Source: Beijerinckiaceae bacterium (GTDB taxonomy: Bacteria; Pseudomonadota; Alphaproteobacteria; Rhizobiales; Beijerinckiaceae). Taken from it: a DNA stretch of 64,000 nt. Location of the stretch: the NCBI GenBank assembly GCA_019745195.1, contig JAIETL010000050.1, positions 1-64,000 on the forward strand, read 5' to 3'. Below, piece by piece: positions 48,416-58,477 of this stretch. Numbering within the stretch: the first letter of the stretch is position 1; each line of letters starts with the position of its first letter. A program made the translations under genes and the position numbers. The notes under the pieces were generated by a model. That model made no database searches, was not told the DNA's origin, and was given only the letters and a program-made list of their open reading frames with translations.

Positions 48416-50032
48416 CTATGCCCCAGCCACCTTCTGATAGTCCTTCACGTCCGAGAACGTGACCTCCGGCGCGCGTTCGGCGTCGTATTTCAGGGTGAAC
48501 TGGCTGGACGCCATGAACACCGGATCGCCGTCGAGATCGTCGGCCATCGAGGAGGGTTTGAGGCTCACGAACTTCTGCAGCGCGGCCTTGTCGTCGCTGG
48601 AAACCCAGCGCGCGATCGAGAACTGGCAGGGCTCGAAATCGACGGGGAGCGAATACTCCGCGTCCATCCGCTCCTTCAGCACGTCGAGCTGGAGCGCGCC
48701 GACGACGCCGACGATGGCCGGCGCGCCGTCATGGGGCAGGAAGAGCTGGACGACGCCTTCCTCCGCCATCTGCTGCAAAGCCTCGCGCAGCTTCTTGGCC
48801 TTCATAGCGTCCTTGAGCTTGACCCGGCGCAGGATTTCTGGCGCAAACGATGGCACGCCCTTGAAGACGATGTCCTCGCCCTCGGTCAGCGTGTCGCCGA
48901 TGCGCAGGGTGCCGTGGTTGGGCAGGCCAACGATGTCGCCGGCATAGGCCTCCTCCGCGATCGAGCGGTCGCGGGCGAAGAAGAACTGCGGCGCGTTCAG
49001 CGGCATCGGCTTGGCGGTGCGCACGAGCTTCGCCTTCATGCCGCGCGAGAGCTTGCCCGAGCAGACGCGCATGAAGGCGATGCGGTCGCGGTGGTTGGGG
49101 TCCATGTTCGCCTGGATCTTGAAGACGAAGCCGGTCATCTTCGACTCGCCGGCCTGGATCGCGCGCTTGTCGGCGATCTGGGCGCGCGGGCTCGGCGCGA
49201 GCGCGCCCAGCGCGTCGATCAGGTCGCGCACGCCGTAGTCGCGCAAAGCCGCGCCGAAATAGAGCGGCGTCAGGTGGCCCTCGCGAAAAGACTGCAGGTC
49301 GAAGGGCTTCAGGCCCTCGGCTGCGAGAAACACCTCCTCGCGCCAGGCTTCGGCCGCGCCATGCGGCAGCAGCTCGTCGAAGAGCGGGTCGTCCCAGCCG
49401 GAGACCTTTTGATCCTGCCCCTGCTCGTCGCCCTTCTGGTTGCGGCGGAAGGTGTTGGCCTTGAGGTCGTAGGTGCCGACGAACTCGCGTCCGCGCCCGA
49501 CAGGCCAGGTCATGGGAGCGACGTCCAGCGCCAGCGTGTTCTCGATCTCGGCGATCAGCTCGAAGGGGTCGCGCGTCTCGCGGTCGACCTTGTTGATGAA
49601 GGTGACAATCGGGATGTCGCGCAGCCGGCAGACCTCGAACAGCTTCTTGGTGCGCGCCTCGATACCCTTGGCCGCATCGATCACCATCACGGCCGAATCG
49701 ACCGCCGTCAGCGTGCGGTAGGTGTCCTCGGAGAAGTCCTCGTGGCCCGGCGTGTCGAGCAGGTTGAAGACGTGTCCGTCGTACTCGAAGGTCATCACCG
49801 AGGTGACGACCGAGATGCCGCGCTGGCGCTCGATCTTCATCCAGTCCGACGAGGTCTGGCGGCGGCCGGCCTTGGCGCGCACTTCGCCGGCGAGCTGGAT
49901 CGCGCCGCCGAAATAGAGCAGCTTTTCGGTCAGCGTGGTCTTGCCGGCGTCCGGGTGCGAGATGATCGCGAAGGTACGCCGGCGCGCATGCGGGGCAGAA
50001 TCCGCGCGGTCGATGGTCGAAGTGTCGGTCAT
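48416..50032 (-). CDS. prfC: Peptide chain release factor 3
   Basis: 538-residue GTPase that recycles RF1/RF2 from the ribosome after termination. G1 is SHPDAGKTT (about 25-33), G2 RQRGISVVTSVM, G3 LLDTPGHEDFSEDTYR and G4 TFINKVDRE. The C-terminal RF3-specific part includes EYSLPVDFEPCQFSIARWV. Divergent from the ornithine cyclodeaminase gene, with 156 bases between them. Confidence 0.96.
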   Translation of the reverse strand: MTDTSTIDRADSAPHARRRTFAIISHPDAGKTTLTEKLLYFGGAIQLAGEVRAKAGRRQTSSDWMKIERQRGISVVTSVMTFEYDGHVFNLLDTPGHEDFSEDTYRTLTAVDSAVMVIDAAKGIEARTKKLFEVCRLRDIPIVTFINKVDRETRDPFELIAEIENTLALDVAPMTWPVGRGREFVGTYDLKANTFRRNQKGDEQGQDQKVSGWDDPLFDELLPHGAAEAWREEVFLAAEGLKPFDLQSFREGHLTPLYFGAALRDYGVRDLIDALGALAPSPRAQIADKRAIQAGESKMTGFVFKIQANMDPNHRDRIAFMRVCSGKLSRGMKAKLVRTAKPMPLNAPQFFFARDRSIAEEAYAGDIVGLPNHGTLRIGDTLTEGEDIVFKGVPSFAPEILRRVKLKDAMKAKKLREALQQMAEEGVVQLFLPHDGAPAIVGVVGALQLDVLKERMDAEYSLPVDFEPCQFSIARWVSSDDKAALQKFVSLKPSSMADDLDGDPVFMASSQFTLKYDAERAPEVTFSDVKDYQKVAGA

Positions 50033-50188
50033 GCCGGTTGAAGACAGGATGCGCCCGGCGAAGTCAATCGCGCGGGCAGCCGCTCCCGCGCCTCACGCAT
50101 TCGCGAGACCCGCCCGCTATCCTTGCGCGGCCCGCCGACGCCGGCCACTCTCGCCGGGACCGCCATCCCGACCTTCGCGAGACCGCCC

Positions 50189-51196
50189 TTGTCCCATGAA
50201 CCGCTCCATATCGATTTCCTCAACGCGCTCGACGTCGCGGCGCTGAATCTCACCGACGCCGAGATCATCGGCGCCGTCGAGGCGGGGCTTGCCGCGCAGG
50301 GCCGGGCCGAGACGGTGATCGAGCCGCGCATGCACCTGATGCCGAAGGTCGCCAACGGCCATTTCAACGTGCTGCGCGGCGCCTTCCGCGCGCCGATCAA
50401 CCGGGCCGGCGTCAAGGTGATCGGCGACTTCGTCGACAACTACAAGCTCGGCCTGCCCTCCGAGATGGGGCTGTTGCTGCTGTTCGATCCCGCCACCGGC
50501 GTGCCGACCGCGATCGTCGACGGCAGCCACCTCACCGACATGCGCACCGGTGCGATCACGGCGATCGGAGCCAAGCACCTTGCGCGGAAGGGATCGAAGA
50601 TACTGGGCCATGTCGGGGCGCGCGGCACCGCCTATTGGAATGTCCGCCTGCTCGATTCCCTGTTCGATTTCGACGAAATCAGGGTCCACTCCCGCCGCAA
50701 GGAAAGCCGCGACGCCTTTGGCGCGAAACTCTCGGCCGATCTCGGCAAGATGGTAACTGTCACCGAGGACTGGCGCGCTTGTGTCGAGGGGGCCGACATC
50801 GTCGTCGAGGCCTCGCGGCTGGATGCGCCCGCGCCGATGCTCAAGACGGAGTGGATCAAGCCGGGCGCCTTCGTCGTGCCCTATGGCACGATGAGCGCGG
50901 TCGAGCTGTCGCTGACCGACATCATGAGCAAGCTCGTCGTCGACGACTGGGGCCAGTGCAAGGGGGGTCCGTTCGGTAGCTTGCGCGCTCATGTCGAGGC
51001 CGGAAAGCTGTCCGAGCAGACGCTGCATGCCGAGATGGGCGAGATCGTCGCCGGGCTCAAACCCGGCCGCGAACGCGAGGACGAGACCATCCTGTTCTGG
51101 CATCGCGGCCTCTCGCTCTCGGACATCGCGCTCGGCGACTTCATGCTGGCCAAGGCCAGGACGATGGGGCTCGGCCAGCGGCTGCGCTACGCGTGA
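50189..51196 (+). CDS. Ornithine cyclodeaminase/mu-crystallin family protein
   Basis: 335 residues from TTG 50189; the start is uncertain because no ATG or GTG is well placed. Family features are EPRMHLMP, FVDNYKLGLPSEMGLLLLFDPATG (in parts), the catalytic region DGSHLTDMRTGAITAIGAKHLA and the NAD-binding Rossmann segment LGHVGARGTAYWNVRLL. The family includes ornithine cyclodeaminase and ketimine or amino-acid reductases; specificity is unknown. GTGA overlap with the following PhnD-like gene. Confidence 0.85.
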   Translation: MSHEPLHIDFLNALDVAALNLTDAEIIGAVEAGLAAQGRAETVIEPRMHLMPKVANGHFNVLRGAFRAPINRAGVKVIGDFVDNYKLGLPSEMGLLLLFDPATGVPTAIVDGSHLTDMRTGAITAIGAKHLARKGSKILGHVGARGTAYWNVRLLDSLFDFDEIRVHSRRKESRDAFGAKLSADLGKMVTVTEDWRACVEGADIVVEASRLDAPAPMLKTEWIKPGAFVVPYGTMSAVELSLTDIMSKLVVDDWGQCKGGPFGSLRAHVEAGKLSEQTLHAEMGEIVAGLKPGREREDETILFWHRGLSLSDIALGDFMLAKARTMGLGQRLRYA

Positions 51197-52002
51197 GCCT
51201 CATCGCCAATGCGCGGATGTATGCGGTCAATCCGGTGGTTGCCGAGGCTTGGGCTGCTCTGTTCGCTTGGGTGTCGCGGCGAGCGGAGATTCCGCTGACG
51301 GTCATCCCGCATGCCGCGCCGTCTCCGCTGGAGGCGCTGTGGAACCGGGACGATCTGGGGCTCGGCTTCATCTGCGGCTACCCCTTTGCGACAGGCCGTT
51401 TTCCAGTGCAGCCGATCGCCGCGCCGGTCCCGCTTTCGCTCCTCGCAGACGGTCGGCCGATCTACGCTACGCATCTTGTCGTTCGGGCTGACAGCACGAT
51501 CACGACGCTGCAGCAGAGTTTCGGCTGCCGCATCGGCTGGACCGTCGAACACTCGCAATCGGGCTTCAACGCGCTGCGGGCGCATCTGCTGCCGCATCGT
51601 CGGGACGACCGGCCGCTCTACGCCGCCGGCATCGGGCCGCTGCTGACGCCGCGCCGCATCGTCGATGCGGTGCTGGCGGGCGCGATCGACATCGGTCCGC
51701 TCGATTCCTACTGGTACGATCTCCTGCTGGCGCATGAGCCGGAGACGGCGGCGCGGTTGCGCATCGTCGAGACGACTCCGCCAACGCCGATGCCGCTGCT
51801 GGCGGCGTCGGATGGGGTCGATCCGGCGCTTGTCGCGCGGCTGAGGGCGGCGTTGCTCGGCGCTAGCCGCGACCCTGAAGCTGGTAAGCTGCTGGCTGCC
51901 CTGTCGCTTGCCGGCTTTACGGAGGTGTCGGCCGACACTTACCAGCCGCTCCTCGACGCCGCGCGACCGGCCGACGCAGCGGGGTATCACCAGCCGGGAT
52001 AG
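51193..52002 (+). CDS. PhnD-like periplasmic-binding-fold protein without signal peptide
   Basis: 269 residues from GTG 51193. It resembles phosphate/phosphonate-type binding proteins: short early segment MYAVNPVVAEAW, GFICGYPFA, YATHLVVRADSTITTLQQ (in parts), IGWTVEHSQSGFNALRAHLLP and VLAGAIDIGPLDSYWYDLL. No signal peptide is seen, so export is doubtful; it may be a cytoplasmic sensor or enzyme-like relative. Start overlaps the cyclodeaminase stop by 4 bases, which implies coupled function. Confidence 0.8.
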   Translation: MSLIANARMYAVNPVVAEAWAALFAWVSRRAEIPLTVIPHAAPSPLEALWNRDDLGLGFICGYPFATGRFPVQPIAAPVPLSLLADGRPIYATHLVVRADSTITTLQQSFGCRIGWTVEHSQSGFNALRAHLLPHRRDDRPLYAAGIGPLLTPRRIVDAVLAGAIDIGPLDSYWYDLLLAHEPETAARLRIVETTPPTPMPLLAASDGVDPALVARLRAALLGASRDPEAGKLLAALSLAGFTEVSADTYQPLLDAARPADAAGYHQPG

Positions 52003-52053
52003 GATTGCGCTGTCTCGTGCTGTGGCACTGATCCGAGCGCCTCATGCCCTCAA

Positions 52054-52129
52054 CGTCATTGCGAGCGTGGCGAAGCAATCCAGCGTTTGCGCGAGACGGC
52101 TGGATTGCTTCGCTACGCTCGCAATGACG
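52054..52129. repeat. Dispersed palindrome family B, copy 4
   Basis: CGTCATTGCGAGCGTGGCG-AAGCAATCCAGC paired with GCTGGATTGCTTCGCTACGCTCGCAATGACG. It fills the gap between the convergent PhnD-like and ABC-2 permease genes. Confidence 0.9.
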
Positions 52130-52154
52130 GGAATTCGGAATCGAGGTGTTGATC

Positions 52155-53869
<1,715 letters not shown>

Positions 53870-54005
53870 GGCCGGCATATAGGGGAGGAAGGCTAAGGTT
53901 GCGATGACGCCGGCCCGTCGCCCGGCGGGCAGCCGCCATGCGCGGCGGGCCGGAGATGTCGCTGGCGGTACGGTCAAGCCGTGTCAGCAGCGCGACAGCG
54001 CCAAA

Positions 54006-54040
54006 CGAACATGGCCGGGTCGCGGACCCGGCCATGTTCG
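54006..54040 (-). terminator. Perfect 16-bp hairpin, probable terminator
   Basis: Left arm 54006-54021 and right arm 54025-54040 are exact inverted copies (CGAACATGGCCGGGTC / GACCCGGCCATGTTCG) with a 3-base loop. It lies 19 bases beyond the stop of the 24-aa minus-strand gene; TTTGG follows on that strand. It is a good candidate for an intrinsic terminator. Confidence 0.65.
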
Positions 54041-54059
54041 CATTGGAACGCAAACCTGC

Positions 54060-54134
54060 TCAGCGCATGAAGAACCAGAGCAGGATGATCACCGGAATCG
54101 GCACGCCGAGCAGCCACAGAGCAATCGAACGCAT
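54060..54134 (-). CDS. 24-aa single-pass membrane peptide
   Basis: Encodes MRSIALWLLGVPIPVIILLWFF followed by MR: one hydrophobic helix with a central Pro-x-Pro, closed by arginine at both ends. A GGGGG run lies about 8 bases before the ATG and a perfect hairpin follows the stop, so it looks like a complete short gene. Very similar tiny proteins are, from memory, widespread in Hyphomicrobiales and usually annotated as hypothetical or missed. Function unknown. Confidence 0.65.
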   Translation of the reverse strand: MRSIALWLLGVPIPVIILLWFFMR

Positions 54135-54218
54135 GGCAGCAACCCCCAAGTTTGATTGTGAATGAGGGGGCAACGCCGCGCCGACGGCGTAGGTTCCGGG
54201 GGCCGCAGGGCAAATGCC

Positions 54219-54722
54219 CTATTTGAACGCGATGCTGTCGAAAATTTTCTTCATCGCCGCGTCGTATTTTTTGTGGCCGTCCTCGGAGGCCCAATAGGTC
54301 ATCAGGATGATCTTGCCCGCGACATTGGGGTTGATCGCGATGTAGCGGATGATCGAGGGGCCATCCTTGCTGGTGGCCTTGAGTTCGGTGAAGGACCAGG
54401 CCCGGCCGTTGATCTCCTGCTTCGTGGTTTCCGACGCACCGGTGATCTTGACGCCTTCCTTCTCGAAATAGCTGTCGTGTTCCTTCTGCACGGCGTCCAT
54501 CTCGCCCGGCGCGATCAGTTCGAACCAGACATAGATCTCGTCATCGGGCGTCTTGAACTCGATGCCGCGCGAGACCTTCGAGTTCGGCCAGGCGTCGGGG
54601 ATCGTCACGATCGCGACCGGGTCGGCGCTGGTGATCGAGAGCGGCCCCGCCAGAGCGGCTCCGGACATGGGCATGCTTGCGCAAAGCGCGATGGCGAGCG
54701 CGACAAGAGTGGTCCGCAACAT
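54219..54722 (-). CDS. Exported protein of unknown function
   Basis: 167 residues with a clear signal peptide (LRTTLVALAIALCASMPMSG, ending SGAALA at about 25). The mature part is a single alpha/beta domain: ITSADPVAIVTIPDAWPNS, GIEFKTPDDEIYVWFELIA and a C-terminal WASEDGHKKYDAAMKKIFDSI. The pattern resembles small PsbP/DcrB-like periplasmic domains but I cannot assign it. Single gene with 84 bases to the 24-aa gene. Confidence 0.75.
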   Translation of the reverse strand: MLRTTLVALAIALCASMPMSGAALAGPLSITSADPVAIVTIPDAWPNSKVSRGIEFKTPDDEIYVWFELIAPGEMDAVQKEHDSYFEKEGVKITGASETTKQEINGRAWSFTELKATSKDGPSIIRYIAINPNVAGKIILMTYWASEDGHKKYDAAMKKIFDSIAFK

Positions 54723-54843
54723 GGTGTTCCCCCGGTTGTCTGCTGGATGTCATGACGACGACAGCCGGCTCTGGAGGCCTGGACGCTGGCGTCGTCGCAC
54801 GATGCGCCGCCCCTGTGTCAACCGCAAGCGGCGCCCGGCGCGG

Positions 54844-55467
54844 TCAGGCGAGCGCCGTGACCGATGGATGCCATAACGGTGGATAGCCGTTCGCAAGCGC
54901 GGCCAACGAGGCGGGCGGCGTCGCGACCCGGACGAGACCCGAGGGGCGGTCTCGTCTGGCCAGATAGCCGGATGGCGACCATGTGAGCGCCGCCTGGCCC
55001 CTGAGAGCCATGAAATCTCCGCCCTGCGCGACCATCGCACCGTCCGGCAGGCTTTCGGCCGGCGCCATGTGAAAGCGCTTGGCCCGGCCGTCGCGTCGCT
55101 CGCCATCGAGCAGCCGGTCGATCTCCGGAAACAGCGGCGTCCCGGCCATCCCGTATCCGCGCATCAGCGCGGCGCGGAAGGCGTGCGCGTCGGTGCGGCG
55201 GCATTCGACGCAGGGACGGTGGCCTGCGGCCAGCGCCGTCACCTCGTCGCAGAAGAACAGTTCGGTGTAGCCCTTGCCCCAGACCGCCCGCCGCCGGCTC
55301 TTGAAGGCGAGCACGCAGCAGATCCATTGCCGGCTGGCGTGGCTGCGGACGGGGAGCGCCCGCGTCGCCGGGTCATGAAAGCGCCCGCCACGATTGCCGA
55401 ACAGGGTTCCGCGCGCCGGATCGGCGAAGAGGCTTCCGTCCGGTGCGACGCGGTTGGGGAGGGGCAT
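54844..55467 (-). CDS. Conserved hypothetical protein with HRPCVECRR motif
   Basis: 207 residues. N-terminal MPLPNRVAPDGSLFADPARG and GNRGGRFHD, then WICCVLAFKSRRR, YTELFFCDEVTALAAGHRPC and VECRRTDAHAFRAAL, where the two cysteines (C-x2-C) could bind metal or act in redox chemistry. I recall it as a conserved, unnamed family in Hyphomicrobiales. It lies 4 bases downstream of the DUF29 gene on the same strand, so they are probably cotranscribed. Confidence 0.7.
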   Translation of the reverse strand: MPLPNRVAPDGSLFADPARGTLFGNRGGRFHDPATRALPVRSHASRQWICCVLAFKSRRRAVWGKGYTELFFCDEVTALAAGHRPCVECRRTDAHAFRAALMRGYGMAGTPLFPEIDRLLDGERRDGRAKRFHMAPAESLPDGAMVAQGGDFMALRGQAALTWSPSGYLARRDRPSGLVRVATPPASLAALANGYPPLWHPSVTALA

Positions 55468-55471
55468 TCAA

Positions 55472-55939
55472 TCAATCCGGCAGCCAATCCTCATCTCGTA
55501 GCTGCGCGACAGCGTAAGGCGTCGTTGCCGGGAATCGCTCACGCCCCAACCCCGTCTCGTCAATCGCGGCGTTGACGGCCTTCGGACAGGCGACGCCCAC
55601 CAGTTCATCGACCTGTGCGGCGAGGGAAGGACTTTCCCTTTCCAGCATCTCTATATGCTCGCGCTGCGCTCGGATCGTGACACGCCACGATTTGCTGCGC
55701 TTCTCCGGCTGGAACTGCCATTTCAGCAGATGCTGGATCAGCACGCGATAGGCCGAGATCAAGGCGCGACGGTCGCTGCGGCCCAAGCTCTCGATTTCCT
55801 CGACGATGTTGGCAAGGTCGATCTCGGCGAAGCGGCGCTGGCGCAGCAGTTCCGCCTGTTCGCAGCTCCAGAGATAGAAGTCCGTTTCGTAATCCGCTGC
55901 TGGTTCGGCTCGCGGCTTCGGTTTGGCCTGGCCCATCAT
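55472..55939 (-). CDS. DUF29 family protein
   Basis: 155 residues of the DUF29 family: DYETDFYLWSCEQAELLRQ, DLANIVEEIESLGRSDRRAL and LIQHLLKWQFQPEKRSKSW are the diagnostic helices, and the C terminus ends with ATTPYAVAQLRDEDWLPD. It is a helical cytoplasmic protein of unknown function, often in several copies per genome. Upstream of and close to the HRPCVECRR gene. Confidence 0.88.
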   Translation of the reverse strand: MMGQAKPKPRAEPAADYETDFYLWSCEQAELLRQRRFAEIDLANIVEEIESLGRSDRRALISAYRVLIQHLLKWQFQPEKRSKSWRVTIRAQREHIEMLERESPSLAAQVDELVGVACPKAVNAAIDETGLGRERFPATTPYAVAQLRDEDWLPD

Positions 55940-56012
55940 GGCGCTCCAGTCGGGACATCGATGCTATCCGATATCGGGTGGCGCTCCAATCGCGGTCAGG
56001 AGCATTGCAATC

Positions 56013-57077
56013 TCACGGCGGCAGCAGCGCCCAATAATCGAATTCGAGGATTACCCCGTCGTCATAGTGAGTGGCGTCGTGTTTCAGCGGGTATTCGTTG
56101 CACGGCCGGTTCTTGGTCGCGACGAGGCGCAGGCGCAGCGCGCCGACATCGCTGCGGCCGGGCAGTTCGGCCGATTCCAGCACCTCGCTCCAGGCGAAGA
56201 CGGTGTCGCCGGCAAAGAGCGGCGCGACATGCCGGCCGCCATTGATCGCGGCGATGTGGAAGGCGTTGCCCAGGCCATTGAAGGAGAGCGCGCGCGCCAG
56301 GCTGATGACGTGTCCGCCATAGATCAAGCGCTTGCCGAAGCGCGTCTCGCGGGCCGAGTAGGCGTCGAAATGCACCTTTGCGGTGTTCTGGTAGAGCCGC
56401 GTCGCGATCTGGTGCTCGGCCTCCTCGACGGTTGCGCCATCGACATGGTCGATCTTCTCGCCGACCGCATAGTCGCCCCAGCGAAAGGCCGAGCCGGCGA
56501 GCGCATCGTCGTAGAACGCCGTCGCAAGCGGCGGGCAGCCCTGGCCGAGTTCCTCGGGCGGCACGGCCCCGGCCAGTTCCGGCACCTGCTCGGCATGGGC
56601 CGGCGTGCCGGGCCGGCGCTTGCGCACCAGCACCCAGCGCGCATAGCTCAGCACGATCTCGGCGTTCTGGTTGCGGCCGATCGAGCGGACATAGACGATG
56701 CCGGCGTCGCCGGCCGAGGTCTGCTTCAGCCCAATCACCTCCGAGGTGGTCGAGAGCGTGTCGCCGGCATAGACCGGCCTAAGAAAACGGCCATCGGCAT
56801 AGCCGAGATTGGCGACCGCATTCAGCGAGATGTCCGGCACCGTCTTGCCGAAGACGATGTGGAACACCAAAAGATCGTCGATGGGCGCTTCCGCGTAGCC
56901 GATCGCCCTGGCGAAGGCGTCCGAGGACTGCACCGCGAAGCGCGGCCCGTAGAGCGCGCTGTAGAGCGAGGCGTCGCCGGCCCGGATCGTGCGCGGCGTC
57001 GCATGGACGATCGTTTCGCCCAGGCGGAAATCCTCGAAGAAGCGGCCGGAACTGGTTTTCGCGACGGGTTCGGACAT
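56013..57077 (-). CDS. Mesaconyl-CoA hydratase (double MaoC/hotdog)
   Basis: 354 residues, twice the size of a single hotdog MaoC protein. The N-terminal FFEDFRLGETIVHATPRTI, SALYGPRFAVQSSDAFARA and a second repeat from FRWGDYAVGEKIDHVDGATV match the mesaconyl-C1-CoA hydratase group. That enzyme interconverts beta-methylmalyl-CoA and mesaconyl-CoA in the ethylmalonyl-CoA pathway for acetyl-CoA assimilation without isocitrate lyase. No other pathway gene is adjacent. The group call is from remembered family signatures. Confidence 0.8.
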   Translation of the reverse strand: MSEPVAKTSSGRFFEDFRLGETIVHATPRTIRAGDASLYSALYGPRFAVQSSDAFARAIGYAEAPIDDLLVFHIVFGKTVPDISLNAVANLGYADGRFLRPVYAGDTLSTTSEVIGLKQTSAGDAGIVYVRSIGRNQNAEIVLSYARWVLVRKRRPGTPAHAEQVPELAGAVPPEELGQGCPPLATAFYDDALAGSAFRWGDYAVGEKIDHVDGATVEEAEHQIATRLYQNTAKVHFDAYSARETRFGKRLIYGGHVISLARALSFNGLGNAFHIAAINGGRHVAPLFAGDTVFAWSEVLESAELPGRSDVGALRLRLVATKNRPCNEYPLKHDATHYDDGVILEFDYWALLPP

Positions 57078-57214
57078 GGGCTCGGGCTCGGTTGCACGCG
57101 CAGAGTGTGCGCCGCGGCAGGCCGCGTCGTCCAGTGGCGGAGGAGGTCGACCAAAGCAGGATCAGGCGCCGCCCGCCATCGCGCGATGCGGCCAGGCTGG
57201 GGAGATGACCGCAG

Positions 57215-58144
57215 TCAGCCCTCGTCGGTGAGCGGGTGCAGGTCGCGGACCATGCTTTTCAGGCGCTCGTCGAGAACGTGGGTGTAGATCTGGGTGGTGG
57301 CGATGTCGGCATGGCCGAGCAGTTCCTGCACCACGCGCAGATCCGCGCCGTTCTGCAGGAGATGGCTGGCGAAGGCGTGGCGCAGGACATGCGGGCTCAT
57401 CCGGGCGGCCGACAGGCCGGCCGCGCCGGCGAGGACCTTGAGGTCGCGGGCGAAAGCCTGGCGGGTCAGATGGCCGCTTTCCGCGTCGGACGGGAAAAGC
57501 CAGCGCCCCTCCGCCTGCCGCGCCTCCTTCAGCGCATCGAGCCAGGCCCTCGACGCGGCGCGCGCCGCTTCGTTGAGCGGCACGAGCCGATCCTTGTCGC
57601 CCTTGCCGCGCACGATCAGGAAACGCTCGCGCGTGGTCGCGGCCGAGCGGGGCAGGGCGATCAGTTCCGAGACGCGCAGGCCGGTGGCGTAAAGCATCTC
57701 GATCAGGCACGCCATTCGCAGCGCCCGCAAGCGGCCGGCCGGCGTCGATCCTTCGACCTCGCAGGCTTGTCTGGCGGTCTCCAGCAGACGGTCGACGGCC
57801 GCGACAGAGACCACCTTGGGCAGCGGGCGGCCCTGCCTCGGGCCCTGCAGGGCCGCCGCCGGATCGGTCTGGGACAGGCCCTCGGTGTAGAGAAAGCGAT
57901 GGAACTGGCGAACGGCCGAAAGCCGGCGCGCAGCCGACGAGGCCTTTAGGCCGCGCGCGGCGATGTCGGCGAGCCAGCCGCGGATGTCGTCGGAGGTCGC
58001 GTCCGCCACGGCGCGGGCACCGAGGAAGATGATGTAGTCGCTGACGTCGCGCTCATAGGCGTCGAGCGTGTTGCGCGCCGCCCCGCGCTCGGCCGCCAGC
58101 ATGTCGAGAAAGCCCTTCAGCCGCTGCTGCGACAGCCGGCTCAT
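57215..58144 (-). CDS. xerD: Tyrosine recombinase XerD
   Basis: 309 residues, resolving chromosome dimers at dif with XerC. The N-terminal SAM-like DNA-binding domain is FLDMLAAERGAARNTLDAYERD (in parts); catalytic residues are R in ATGLRVSELI, H-x-x-R in SPHVLRHAFASHLL, H in LGHADIATTQ and the nucleophile Tyr in IYTHV. ATG 58144 overlaps the stop of the small membrane gene by 4 bases. Its place next to aroK supports XerD over XerC. Confidence 0.9.
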   Translation of the reverse strand: MSRLSQQRLKGFLDMLAAERGAARNTLDAYERDVSDYIIFLGARAVADATSDDIRGWLADIAARGLKASSAARRLSAVRQFHRFLYTEGLSQTDPAAALQGPRQGRPLPKVVSVAAVDRLLETARQACEVEGSTPAGRLRALRMACLIEMLYATGLRVSELIALPRSAATTRERFLIVRGKGDKDRLVPLNEAARAASRAWLDALKEARQAEGRWLFPSDAESGHLTRQAFARDLKVLAGAAGLSAARMSPHVLRHAFASHLLQNGADLRVVQELLGHADIATTQIYTHVLDERLKSMVRDLHPLTDEG

Positions 58145-58287
58145 TTCGGCTGGAGTTTGGCCGGCGGCACCGTTTCGGTGATCTCGCGCGGCTCGGGCTT
58201 CACGAAGGTGACGAGCGCGACCATGCCGCCGAAGACGAGCCCGCCCAGGATGGCGAGGAAGGCGACGAATCTGAACAGCGTCGGCAC
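58141..58287 (-). CDS. 48-aa single-pass membrane protein upstream of xerD
   Basis: Starts at GTG 58287 with AAAGG 9 bases before it. One transmembrane helix (FRFVAFLAILGGLVFGGMVA, about 5-24) is followed by a short periplasmic tail rich in P and E (VKPEPREITETVPPAKLQPK). It overlaps xerD by 4 bases (ATGA) and is divergent from aroK. A protein with this tail is, from memory, conserved at the same place in related genomes. Function unknown. Confidence 0.7.
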   Translation of the reverse strand: MPTLFRFVAFLAILGGLVFGGMVALVTFVKPEPREITETVPPAKLQPK

Positions 58288-58477
58288 GCGCGGCGACCTT
58301 TGCGGATGTCACGTCCCGATTCGCACCGGAACCTCCCGGTTATTCCCGATCGGACCTTGCGGACGCAAGGGCGGCCGGGCAACGGGGGCGCGCAATCGCA
58401 GCCGGACGAGGGCGCGGGGAGGGGCATGACGCCGCGCGATCGGTCATGCTAAAGCGACTTTCGAGGACAACGCCAAA

